Program-made: the position numbers and the translations under genes | Assembly (NCBI GenBank): GCA_963978895.1 | Contig: OZ022238.1 | Span: forward strand, 43,535,269-43,599,268 | Direction of reading: 5' to 3' | Length of the DNA: 64,000 nucleotides | DNA from: Erpobdella octoculata | Taxonomy: Eukaryota > Annelida > Clitellata > Hirudinida > Erpobdellidae | In this document: in pieces, positions 47,801 to 64,000 of the stretch | How positions within the stretch are numbered: the first letter of the stretch is position 1 | How the letters are laid out: each line of letters starts with the position of its first letter | Notes under the pieces: model-generated | The model's input: the letters and a program-made list of their open reading frames with translations, nothing else | What the model was told of the DNA's origin: nothing | Databases searched by the model: none

Positions 47801-50800
47801 ACTATAAAAAGTAGCTTGTGCTATGGTAGAACCTTATTAAAAAACAATTAGAAGATTCAGTTCAATATATTAAGCTGAAATAAAATAAGTAATGGAAACA
47901 AGCCTCATCGTAAATAACAATGCGCCTCAATCGATTCAGGAAGAGCAGCAGAGAAGGATGAAGATCATGAAAACCGGATTGTACAGAACTTTCTTTTGCA
48001 TCTTCTTTCAAGGGGAGAATGATTTGAGTTGTGTACCCACTGGGTGAAATTTATTACATTAGCAATAAGATCAGGATTTAAAAACTTTTTAATTGATTAC
48101 ATTTTTAATTTATGAACACACCCCTAAAGCTCATAACAATTACCTCAGCTCATTATCCTTAATCTTCTTGTCATTATAAAAATCGCTTTGAGAACCCACC
48201 CAATGTGGTACAATGTAGCCCAAAGAGCCACAGTTAACATCAAATTTGATGTGGAGACCCCTCGAATGAATTTCTGGCTGATTAGAGACCCTGAATACTG
48301 ATTTGAACCCGATACCTTTTTCACCTATATATCCTGTTTTGTGTTTGCCTTTAGTCGACTCGGCGACATTACAGATGGCTCTCAAGTCTACGTCTCTGAA
48401 GCCAACCTCGTTGTTGGAAACAATGATGGTGTCTTGACGCAGAGTGAACAGGAGAGATGGTATGCTGGTTTGTAAAACAAACATAACAACCCATTAATAA
48501 TTATACTACAGAACAATAATTATACTACAGAACAATAATTATATCACAAAACAATAATTATATCACAAAACAATAATTATACTAGAGAACAATAATTATG
48601 CTATAGAACAATAATTATACTACACAACAATAATTATACTATAGAACAATAATTAAACTACACAATAATTATACTTCAGAACAATAATTATATTACACAA
48701 CAATTAAACTACAGAACAATAATTATAATATAGAACAATAATTAAACTACACAACAATTATACTATAGAACAATAATTAAACTACACAATAATTATACTT
48801 CAGAACAATAATTATATTACACAACAATTAAACTACAGAACAATAATTATAATATAGAACAATAATTAAACTACACAACAATTATACTTCAAAACCATAA
48901 TTACATTACACAACATAAATTATACTACAGAACAATAATTACACTACAGAACAATAATTATACTACAGAACCATAATTATACTATAAAATAATAATTATA
49001 CTACGAAACAGTTACCAATTACATCATACAGAAAAACCGCCACCCTTACTTATCAATGTTATCAGGGTAACGATTGTCATCAGCATTCTGAACCAGTTCA
49101 AGAATGAAATGCATGTCCTTGCTGTAAAGGTCAACTGAAAGTCTTTCAAGACTTCTACCCAGCATGCCATGCTGATTCTTGAACAGTTCCATAACTTCCC
49201 CTTCTAAATTGAACCCAATGCCAAACTTTTCCCTCCTGATCTCCTCAACTAGCTGCTGCCACTGTGTACTGATTTTCTGGTCAGCTGATCCATGATTTAA
49301 TTTTGCCAGATGTGTTGCTTGTGATGACCAATTCTCTACAGCTTCAGGATTTCCACTGGTATTCTTATTGAAAGCATCTGTCAACTTATCTTTGTGGCCA
49401 CCACAATTTTTGCTTTTCAAGTCCTTGTGCGATTGCGGCGGCTTATCTTCAGGACCTCGGTCACTTTTGAGTCGAAGCAGATCGGTTCTTATCTTATCGA
49501 GTAGTTCAGTTCCTGTACAGTCCATTCTTTCAAATGCGCCACAACTTGCTTCTTCTTCAGATGATGAAGATTTGTGCACAATCTGCTCAAATAAAAAATT
49601 TTAATTAATGAAATTGTCATATTAAATTATTAAACTATTCTGAACCTTTCTCATCTATCAATAGATAACTAAATTATAATTGTAATCATTATACCTTCTT
49701 CGGTGATCTAGCAGCTTTCTTTGACTTGGAAATTTTTTTATCTTCATCGCTGGAGGAGTTTTCATCACTACTTGAAGTATTGACGACCATCTTTTTGGCA
49801 GGTCTCTCCAGACTTTTGATTTTATTTTTTGATTTTGACATTTCACTATCATCTCTTTTTCTTTTCCTGCCACTTGAGGTATTTTTTACTGGTGATTCAT
49901 CAAATGACAATTTTCCTATTTCTTTTAGTTTCATTTTCATGGAAAACGACTCCACAAACCACTCGCGAATTCCGAGTAAAAACCCAAGTCTTTCCAGCTT
50001 GTTCAGTTTTTCGATGCTATTAGAAGCAGCTGTGATTATCAGTTTTTTGGATCTCGCTTGACCAAACACCTTATTAAGAGGTTCCAGAAAAACCTATAAA
50101 GAAAACAACAGCTTAGAAACTAGTCTTTTTAAAAATAATTTTAGAATAAGCTAAAAAAAAGTAAGATAAAAGAAACAAAAACAAATAAAACGCACTTTTT
50201 GGATTAAAGAAACTGCAATAAGATCAGGCAAAATAAAAATACAATCAAATATGAAACTGGCAGTTTTCAAGTCTTGAACCTCTTGATCATTTTTATTGAT
50301 GTTCCCTGAAAGATTAATATTTGAACAAGTGAATCAAAGAACAAAGTTTTTTAAAAACACACTTTTATATAATCAATTGTGTAGGCCACATTCTGTTACA
50401 TAAACAACGAGTATATTAGCATAGACAATAAATAGTTCGACAAAAATATCACAAATATTTATTTTATTAATTTTGTCCAATCGATCCGAAAATTTGATAG
50501 AATGCATTGTTAATCAGTTCGGAGGTATGTTTACATTTTTAAGTCTCTAGCTCATCGGGAAGTTAGTTTAAAATCCATTGCAAATTTTGACTACAGATCG
50601 ACAGACAGAGAAGTCAAGTTAAGTAAAAGTGTGTAAAAAGCAATTAACTCAGGAAACAAGAAATAAACTTGCAAAAACGTGAACAGATGTCAAAACAAAC
50701 CTGAACATAACAAGTGAGCCTTCAATCTATTTGCAAAGAGTTCTTCAGAAAATGACTCAACCCCACCCTGGCTTACAACACATGAAACAAGGTGGCCACT

Positions 50801-53800
50801 CGTTGCCACAGGATCCCAGGTTTTCAATCCCTCTTCAAAACTTTCCACACTGGAACTGTGAGCCAACTTCAGCCATGTTCCTGGTTGGACTTCCAAAGCA
50901 ACGACCTGGACTTGCAGAACATCTTTGCAACTGGGATCAATCTTGCTTAAATTAATCTGCTGCACTCCGCCATTTTGTCTCAGAAAAGACTTTAAATCAC
51001 CGAGTTCTGAACCAAAGACGAGGTCCCAGTTTGACCATTTTGAGAGGTCAGTTAACAGGGGGCAGCTATGTAAACATAAAAGAGCTTGTTCTCGTTTAAC
51101 TGGACCCCAGAGACCAACATTTTTTTTCTGAGTGACTGCAGACTTTCTGTGAACACAAATAGTAACGTGGTAATAAAGTCATGTAACAATATTTAAAGAT
51201 GACTTAATTAACTCACATGTGCTTTCCAAGCAAGGCTGCTTCATAAATAACATTCTTGTCCCAGATACGCTTCTGATTCTTTACGAATTTGATCATGTGA
51301 CCCAAATCACGACAGACAGCATCTCGAATGTCAACCGTGCGAAAGTGTTGACACACGGCAGCCTTCATCACCTGCAAGAATAACAAATCCTCGATCAAGT
51401 TCAGCACAGCTCTTGTTAGTAAGAAACAGAGAAGCAAGAGTATCATACTATGTAAACAACTCATTGCAATCCATTAGGAGTAAATAATTATTAACAAGGA
51501 TATGTAGAAAGCATACATCCAGTCTATCCTTGGCACCAAAATAAGTGCACTGGAACAAGAAATTTAGCATTTCATCTCTCGAAGGTCTGTAACAATCACT
51601 CTGTGATGATGATGATGATCCCAGTGTTACTCCATCTTTTTCTTCCAAAAGCTGATCAATAGAATCAAAATTATCAAATTAATTTTTAAGAAATTGACCC
51701 TCTTCAAAACTTTCAACTAGACAGAAATTCTAAAAGTAAACTTAAAATAAAATTATGAGTAAGATAAAGTAAATTTGAAATGATGTAACATAAGAAGAAC
51801 CTTAGTAATTTCTGAGCTTTCCGAGAGAAATGATAGAAACCCTTTCTCAGAAACTTCTCCAAAATGCTTCAACTTCACATCCTCCAGCAATTTTTCCTCG
51901 ATACTTGACAGGAGTTTCAGTGTTAAAGGTTCATTTTCAAAACAAGTTGACAAGTAGTACAAGACTTTCTGCTCAATTTCTTCTACAAAAATTCAAAAAG
52001 TTTGCAATTTCTAGCAATTATATTTAGTAATTATATATATATTACTTGTATACTATATAAAATATTTATTATTTATTTAAGATATATCAAATAATAATAA
52101 TTATAAGTGTTAAAAATAGAATAAATAAATCTTATTTTGATACACTCAAACATTTTAAAACCAGAAAACGTCTTCCATCACATGCACACCAACTAACTGC
52201 TTCCATCTCAAAACAAACAATAAACAGCTTCTATACACTACTATCTTACCACTTGATAAACTGGAATAATCATTTTCCTTTTTGGATGGCTGAGACACTT
52301 CAACATTTGCATCAACACTGGAGCCAAATATTGCAGATAATTCGTGAGAAATTTCCTCCTGACTACAACACACAGCAATCTAAAATTTAAAAAAAAAAAC
52401 ATAAAATAAAAAAAAACATAATAGTCAAAGGACATTTTTTTCAGAATTTCATAAGGAATTTTTTTTAATTAAACTATTTTTAATTGTATACATAGTCTTT
52501 GGAGAAACAAAAAAAAACAGGTTTTTTTTAATGTAAATCCCTTATAATTTACGTTTGTTTCTTAGAACATAGATAAGACAATCTTTTGATAATTAAAAAG
52601 TGAAAATAATTTGTTTTCAGAAAATTTTAAAAATTTAATAGAATGCATTGTCGTGAGGAGCAAGTCTATATTCAAAGTTTCGGTTCGATCCGACAGCAGG
52701 AAGTTTGTTGATTTTCACTTCCAAAATTTATCGACAAACCACAATAAGACATGCAATGAAGTTAATATAAGGAATTTAGAAAAAAAAGATTGCAGTTCAT
52801 CTTAAACGCAAACCAGAATCACCTGAACAAGTTGTGCAGCGATCGTATCACCATGAAGAATGTCTCGGAAGTTCTGAATGGTGTGAGACTTTTTATGTTT
52901 CATCTTCTTATGCTTGTTCTGAACATCTGCTAGATCTAGAATGACATTGATAAAAAACCCATAAAGTGTCCACAAGCACAGCTATGCCACACAAACATGT
53001 AGCAAAAAAATGTATAGACTCGTTGACCTTTCAACATGACATGTTTACAATTTAAAACCAATGATCTAATTTGTTAATACAATAATATTTAAGATGGTAT
53101 AAATCAAAAGAGGAACTAATGATCAATTGATAGAATTTGTAAAAACTTCTTAGATAAATGATTTATATTACATGACTTCAACCGGTCGGGATGCAAAATG
53201 ATAAAACTGACTTTCATCCTCTTTTCCTTCCACTTTAGTGTATAAATAATGGAGTTTAGAGATAAAATGTTTCATTGTAGTACAGGGATCTTTTTCAAAA
53301 TATTCTGATCTAATTCCATACAGTTTATCACCTAAAACAAGAACTTCTCTGCTATTATATACTGGCCAGAAAACAATCATGAATGAAGTAAATAACTCGA
53401 ATAGAAATAAAATGATTGAAAAAACTTCACCTGTAACTGGATACACATGCTCAGTATCAATTGGATGCAAGATACTATCCCGGAAGTGATTGAATGCATC
53501 AACCAAATCAACCTGCACTTTCCTTTTCAAATTTCTCAACATGTCACCAAAATCCCAATTATTCTCTGCATTTCTCAATATCTGGTGTGCGAGAAAAAAA
53601 AGACTCTAATATCTACATTATTTCACTTCAATCTAGACCTCCTAGCCGCCGCCGAACTTTTTACAGCCGCCGTAAATCAGCCGAAAAAAAATTACGAAAA
53701 CGGTACGCCGAAAATCTGCTATAAGATTTCCGAACGCCAGCTTAACCTAGACCTTTTTTTTACGTTTGACTCATTATAAAACTAATTTTCAATGTAAAAG

Positions 53801-56606
53801 TGCAAAATCAACTATTATGTATACGTTGGTGTGCAATGTTTTATTTCCTGAATAATTTCTTTCTGAAATCAATTACGTTGTCTAATTTTCATTATATTAT
53901 CTTTGCTTTACTTATTATCGCTACTGACAGACGCTTTAAAATAGGAATAAATTTAAGTATCCCAATTCTTTTCTCATGTTAATAATTAATAATGTTAATA
54001 ATTAGATATTATAGATAATTAACACGTGGATTAGTTATGAACAGCCGCAGATCAGCCTTAAGTGCTGATAAATTAAATCAGATTGTTTTTATACATGAAA
54101 ATTTTAAATTTGCAATGTAAAAAAAAAATTTCATATTATTTTTTATGATGTAATTTTATTTATCATATGACATTTTTGATGATTTAATTAACTTTTATGA
54201 CAATTGCTATTAATTTGATAATTTATATATTGGAAATAAATTTTGAACTTTATTAACTTTAGTATTTAATTTTATATTAAATTTTAGCCTAATTTAAAAT
54301 AATTATCAGCCACAAATTTGAATCATGAGCCGGATAATTTAAAATTCAAGCCGAATAATAATTTTACGCGTAAATTCGGCTAATCCGGATATCAGCCGAA
54401 ATATTTGTTCAGCCAGCCACAAACATAAAAAAATTCGGCTAGGAGGTCTACTTCAATCTACTTCAATACTACTATTGAAACAAAAAACTACATTGAAAAT
54501 CATAAACGATGATTTTCCACAGTATATTATACAAATTATTTAAAATATAAAACAATAAATACTTGAAATGCTAAACTTAAAAAGCAAAACGCTGACAACA
54601 AGATTTTATGTACCTCTATTACAAGTCCAAATCGGTTGATTTTCACCCCCAAGTCAGTACCCTTGTGAGCCACTTGATGCTCTTCAGCCATGTACGTTAT
54701 GAAAGCTTCCACTTCAATAAACCTTTTCCATTTATTTTTTGCCATGTAAGACCGAAGGCAGTCAAAAACTTCCAACGCAGTTATTTGGTGCATCTTTCTG
54801 CCGGGTGTTATCTGCAAGCATTATCATCATTATTTATCTTTTAAAAAATCTGGTTCATTTATGCAGGGCTAAAAATTGAAAACATCATAAATTATTATTA
54901 TTATTATTATTATCATAGGCCTCGTATATGAAAATGGAAACAAAAAAGTTATGCATAACTACAATAATTCAGCATGATACATGCCCACCCACGCAATCTG
55001 ATGTTTCACAACCTCACATTCAAACAAGCAAACCAAAATATAAAACAAAAACTACCAACCTCAAAAAATTTACAAACAACGGGAATTCGATTCAGTGGTC
55101 CAAGTCCAAAACTTTCAAATTTAACAGAAGAAAGATTCTCTTGGTTCACATCCAACATCTGAAATTGGAATTTCATTTATTCAAAACATTATTTAATATC
55201 TAGCTTATAAATTAGTATGTTATTTATTTTTTTAGATCAGTACCGTCATAGCATAGCTATATTAAGTCGAAGGTAAAAAAAACTTGAGGAGTATCGATCA
55301 TCTGGAGAGAATTAGTATCAGCTGTTTCGAAACTACAGTTGCACTACTTTAAGCTCACAAACGTTTCTGATTTAACTGTTGTACAAAATGTTGACGAAAC
55401 AAATTGACAAATGAAATTAAATGCAATTAAGTTAAATTTAGGATCTAATAAGCATTCAATTAAGACTTTAAAAATACATTTTGCTTTTAAATGGGTGTGG
55501 GACTAAAGCTAAACTTGTTTGTGAGAATGAATTAAAAGCATTTCCTTCATAGAAATATGACAGAATGGAGTTATAAAATTATGCTAACTAAACGTTGCTC
55601 TTTGGTTTGCCACAAGACATGCGCAATTGTGTAGTTTTATTTTGTCAACAGTTTATTCGTTTAAGTGTCAGCAAGTGAGTTATTTCAGGTATAACATATA
55701 CTATTTGATACAGAAAATCAGCCAATGAAATTATCAATGCACCTCTAAATAAAACTTATTTAGTGTTAATAAAATTAAATGAGATTGATATTTAAAAATT
55801 CTAAAATTTATATAAAATAAAAATACCTTTGTAAGATTATGGAGACGCTCGACAAGGCACTGATGTAAGTCGTGGTATGTACAAATAGCCCTTACAGTTA
55901 TGAATGCATCAATCGTAGCATTCACACACGCTTCCAGTTGTCTCAAATTTTCCATGCATTTTATTTCATTTAATCTCTTCAAACCCAATTCATTTACCGA
56001 CGATACACTGTAATTCCAAAATAAGATTTTAATTAAATAAAGAATAAAATTAATCAAAATTTATTTATTAATCTGCTTCTTGAAACGTTTGAGTTTGAGC
56101 ATCTCATTATTTTGTAAGAAAAAAAAAGAAAGGCAGCATATGATTTTAAAATGCAGACAAATATTTTTGATTTTTTCTAATCCACATAAATAGTTTTGTA
56201 ACGTAATTAAATAAGAATTAAACTGGACAAACTTGAGCTCGGTAAACAGCATATCTGTCACTTTTTGTAACGTAACATATTCCTCTTTTGTGGCTATTTT
56301 CACTATAAGCTTTCTAGCAACTTCGTTTAAATCGTTAAGATAAAATTTTGGTTTATTATTCAGAATAGTCAAGTGTTTGCTTTGAGATTGCAACTGATAT
56401 GAAGAATCAACAACCAAATTATTTTGGACAAGTTGTTGTGATGCTGCAATGGATTGCCATTGTGTATTATCAAGATCATCATCATCAAGAACTACAGCAT
56501 TCCCTATATTTTCCTGATTTGTTGATACATCTAAAATATCATCTTCTCGAAAATGAACCGATTTTTCTTTTGGGTGCTCTTTATTCTTTTTGATTTTCAT
56601 TTTCAT
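40335..56606 (-). CDS. NO VEIN-like protein: GHKL ATPase plus DUF3883 C-terminus
   Basis: About 35 exons, roughly 2,690 aa. From the ATG (MKMKIKK) at 56606, exons by lower-upper bound: 56233-56606, 55827-56007, 55060-55158, 54614-54811, 53431-53581, 53212-53331, 52823-52935, 52250-52379, 51801-51982, 51517-51651, 51217-51371, 50701-51146, 50196-50305, 49695-50093, 49050-49582, 48144-48464, 47904-48039, 47387-47518, 47190-47270, 46956-47037, 46726-46835, 46372-46516, 46026-46277, 45721-45936, 45458-45645, 45154-45355, 44601-44752, 42951-44528, 42262-42500, 41698-41834, 41536-41631, 41400-41501, 41188-41254, 40768-40967, 40335-40655. All phases agree except 41536 to 41501. The ATPase module and DUF3883 together define the plant NO VEIN/animal NOV-like family. 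The plant founder affects vascular development; no animal role is inferred here. Confidence 0.85.
41502..41535 (-). other. 34 bp phase-incompatible gap between NOV exons
   Basis: A good donor (AAAAG|GTAACT) and a good acceptor (TTCAATTCAG) are only 34 bp apart. The upstream exon ends in phase 1 and the downstream exon needs phase 0. An intron and exon have probably been lost here. Confidence 0.6.
42045..42206 (+). mobile_element. Dispersed purine-rich repeat, family B, copy 4
   Basis: A GGAAAGCGAGCATGAAAAGG-type purine body ends with GATAGAAAAACCTCTAAGAA, then CCCCGGGCAACCCCGCTAGTA and an A-rich tail. It lies in an intron of the NOV-like gene, antisense to it. Confidence 0.8.
42693..42890. 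repeat. ~27 bp minisatellite in NOV intron
   Basis: Six to seven units of GACATTAAATATGATTTTAA plus AAAGAA, with small length changes. Confidence 0.9.
42951..44528 (-). other. NOV-like gene, 1578 bp exon
   Basis: By far the largest exon: 526 codons without interruption, phase 0 at both ends. It contains DFLNIQISIDASYVVKQL, LLYITNSFDSVSDSLL and FLPSKSGQWVGIS, wording typical of the long central region of NOV/sacsin-like proteins. Its function within the protein is unknown. Confidence 0.8.
44811..44888. repeat. (TA)n in NOV intron
   Basis: A 78 bp TA run. The overlapping Ile-Tyr ORF is an artefact. Confidence 0.95.
47902..47903 (-). other. GC-AG intron donor in NOV-like gene
   Basis: Exon 47904-48039 ends GATGAG followed by GCTTGT. 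The next exon (47387-47518) starts in phase 0, which fits only the GC donor. The GT two bases later would leave phase 1 and break the frame. Confidence 0.6.
48144..49582 (-). other. NOV-like gene, GHKL ATPase exons
   Basis: Exon 49050-49582 ends with FILELVQNADDN (about 49080-49105), the Bergerat-fold motif I whose Glu and Asn bind water and Mg-ATP. Exon 48144-48464 continues with IIVSNNEVGF and then GYIGEKGIGFKSVFRVS, the second glycine motif and lid. All three motifs are intact, so ATP binding is expected as in HSP90, sacsin and NO VEIN. The exons are separated by a 585 bp intron filled with a minisatellite. Confidence 0.85.
48495..49012. repeat. ~20 bp minisatellite AACAATAATTATACTACAG in NOV intron
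   Basis: About 25 degenerate units fill the intron between the two ATPase exons. A longer higher-order duplication (about 110 bp) is visible around 48660-48880. Confidence 0.92.
49050..56606 (-). other. NOV-like gene, N-terminal half
   Basis: Exons before the ATPase. They include GLGPLNRIPVVCKFFE (55060-55158), which resembles the NOV-family N-terminal block, and a conserved-looking exon with TALEVFDCLRSYM (54614-54811). Exon 49695-50093 is strongly basic (SGRKRKRDD, SKSKKAARSPKK) with Ser/Asp runs, consistent with a nuclear signal. Domain names for these parts are not established from sequence alone. Confidence 0.6.
53634..54450. mobile_element. hAT-like non-autonomous element in NOV intron, 817 bp
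   Basis: TAGACCTCCTAGCCG at the left is matched by CGGCTAGGAGGTCTA at the right. Exact 8 bp duplications CTTCAATC lie at 53626-53633 and 54451-54458. Subterminal CAGCCG/CGGCTA motifs recur. There is no transposase ORF. It lies in the intron between exons 54614-54811 and 53431-53581. Confidence 0.92.
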
Positions 56607-57351
56607 TAAAACTTCTGCTAACAAGAATTTGAATCACACTCTATATGAAAACCTGAAAAATTATCAAAAATATTATTTATTTTATTTAATTATTATGAAA
56701 CTCTTTGTCAATGTCTATATATAAATATATTTTTGTCAAAGTTAGTAAAAGGAGTTAAGCTCGCTAGACACCCAACCTGAGCAATGCGATTAAACTCCAT
56801 GCTTAAAGCAGCTTTTTTGCAATCTTTTCAATGTCTGACCTTCTACCGATGTGCTACCTTTTTTGCAATGATATAAAAATAATTACTCTTTAATGTTTTA
56901 TGTCTGGCCAAACATAGAAGTGAATGTCCTATCAGAAATATGATGTCATAGAGATTTTTTGAAATTGAAAATTTATTAAGTGAGATAAATGGATTTGAAT
57001 TATCAAAAAAACCCAGACAATACTACTAGTAATTATATAATATTTTTGATCTAAAAGTCTTCTAGTCTAGTTGAGAGATAAACAACAATGACTCTGATAA
57101 TCTGAATTGTGTCATTTTTTTAATTAAAGTTATAAAACAATAAAACAATACATAAACTAAATAAAGCTTAAAATTTCACAATATTGCTAATTCAGGTTTT
57201 GGTTTAATTTAGTTAGGACATTTAGGTTGTTACTTTTTAGTATAGTTTGTTTTAGCTATTTTATTGAGTTTAATTTTTTTCAAATAATTAGCATTAATTA
57301 TTAATTTTGTGAGTTTTTTTTAGTTTTTTACTATAACTTCATGAGGCAGAA

Positions 57352-57464
57352 GTCGAAAATATTAATCTACATGGCTCCAAACGCAAGTGAAAATCGTCTC
57401 CATACATTTACATAGGGACGATTTTTCACTTGCGTTTGGAGCCATGTAGATTAATATTTTCGAC
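57352..57464. repeat. Near-perfect hairpin with 47/48 bp arms
   Basis: The left arm 57352-57398 and right arm 57417-57464 are complementary except for one extra A, with an 18 nt loop containing CCATACATTTACATAGG. It lies between the divergent NOV-like and GRTP1 genes. Confidence 0.95.
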
Positions 57465-57745
57465 TGCATTGGGGTTCTAGCTTAATGCATTAGAAAGACA
57501 AATATATTAGCTAAACATAGAAACTAATTTTTGGAAAATAGTCCAACAAATAAAAAAGTTATGAAGCAAAATATAGATCAGGGTATGAACAATCGTCTCC
57601 ATACATTTACATAGGGACGGCGACGGTTTTTCGCCTATAACTTTTTTATTTTTTGCAATATTAAATTTATTTTTACACCATTATATTTCTTTTTTAAATA
57701 CCTTTCCAACGGTCTATAGCACAACCCCAATGCACAAACTTTTTT
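57465..57745. repeat. Imperfect inverted repeat nested beside the hairpin
   Basis: TGCATTGGGGTT (57465) and AACCCCAATGCA (about 57724) are inverted, as are AAATAAAAAAGTTAT and ATAACTTTTTTATTTT. The loop text CGTCTCCATACATTTACATA is repeated at 57595. This is consistent with two related foldback elements side by side. The rest of 56607-58274 shows no gene. Confidence 0.7.
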
Positions 57746-58274
57746 TTGCACTATAGTTCGGGGATCCAGCTGCGCAGCCAACTTCTCCCTCGTTATAACT
57801 TCTTCTATAACAAAAATCAGGTTGACTTAAAAAAATTGACAACGTGATTTCCTCACTTTACTACTTTCACGATTCCCAACTCTTAATCTTTCACAGCTTT
57901 TCACTATCTTAAAAAATAAAAGTAATAAAAATAAATTTGTGAAATAAACGAGCACGCTGGCACCACCTGGTTTTGTTTTGCTCTAACCTAGATAACTTAA
58001 CGGGATTTATTTTTATATAAATGTGACTAAAAATTTTATGTTTTTGTTAATTGTTACGTAATTAATGTTTAGAAAAATACAATTTAAATACTAAAGAAAG
58101 TTTATTAGTTTTAACATCAACTACGTTAAATATAATAGCGTTAAATAAAATGTTTTTATAAAATATAAATAATAATAATAATCAAAAATTGAAATTTTAA
58201 AAATTTTTTTAATTAATGTTTTGTTTGTTACATTTTACTAACCTCTAATTTTTATACACAAATAATTTGTAAAC

Positions 58275-63958
<5,684 letters not shown>

Positions 63959-64000
63959 GTTTGTAATCCAGATGTTGCTCCATCTTCTTCTTCTTCTTCT

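Noticed and set aside
47690..47860. Possible SINE-like segment with ATGCCAGACCTCTGGTGAGG and a duplicated GAGGTCTACAG
   Set aside because: No A/B box or tail I can support, and no second copy seen in the window.
57352..57464. Hairpin as a microRNA precursor
   Set aside because: Arms are too long and too perfect, and related text repeats next door, so a foldback element is more likely. Kept only as a repeat.

Overview
This 64 kb window is AT-rich, intron-rich nuclear DNA from an invertebrate animal. I cannot place the species. Genes are split into 20-1,600 bp exons with GT-AG introns. Intergenic DNA and introns are full of microsatellites, minisatellites, foldback repeats and short DNA transposons. 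A 200-N assembly gap lies at 1247-1446. Exons were joined by hand from homology, splice signals and codon phase.

Layout. 1-19,000 is mostly repeats: long (ATGT)n, (TACACR)n and (TA)n arrays, a tandem pair of about 1.6 kb repeats (8085-11240), a LINE relic, and two hAT-like non-autonomous elements. On the minus strand, 19,139-22,861 holds a seven-exon membrane-anchored Lys/Glu-rich gene (metadherin/LYRIC- or p180-like). A minus-strand exon at 26,417-27,007, absent from simple ATG-to-stop ORF lists, encodes a Gly-Gln-Glu-Asn repeat tract followed by two Cys/His zinc-finger-like units. The minus strand from 28,627 to about 36,612 is a UBA1-type ubiquitin E1 locus. Its exons are clean, but four blocks expected in a normal E1 are missing, including most of the ATP-binding adenylation core. 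A decayed hAT transposase lies at about 38,000-38,660.

40,335-56,606 (minus) is a gene of about 35 exons (roughly 2,690 aa) encoding an animal NO VEIN-like protein. It has N-terminal helical-looking exons, a basic nuclear-type segment, a GHKL/HSP90-type ATPase module, a sacsin/NOV-like body and a C-terminal DUF3883 domain with a nuclease-fold-like D...E-x-K signature. Diverging from it on the plus strand, from 58,275 to the window edge, is a GRTP1-type TBC Rab-GAP gene with both catalytic fingers intact.

The main surprises are the multiply deleted E1 locus and the intact but little-studied NOV-like ATPase/DUF3883 gene, which has one phase-incompatible 34 bp gap. A cluster of hAT-like elements has 8 bp target-site duplications, and two dispersed repeat families share the same 3' terminus. 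The genes are independently transcribed and show no operon-like organisation.
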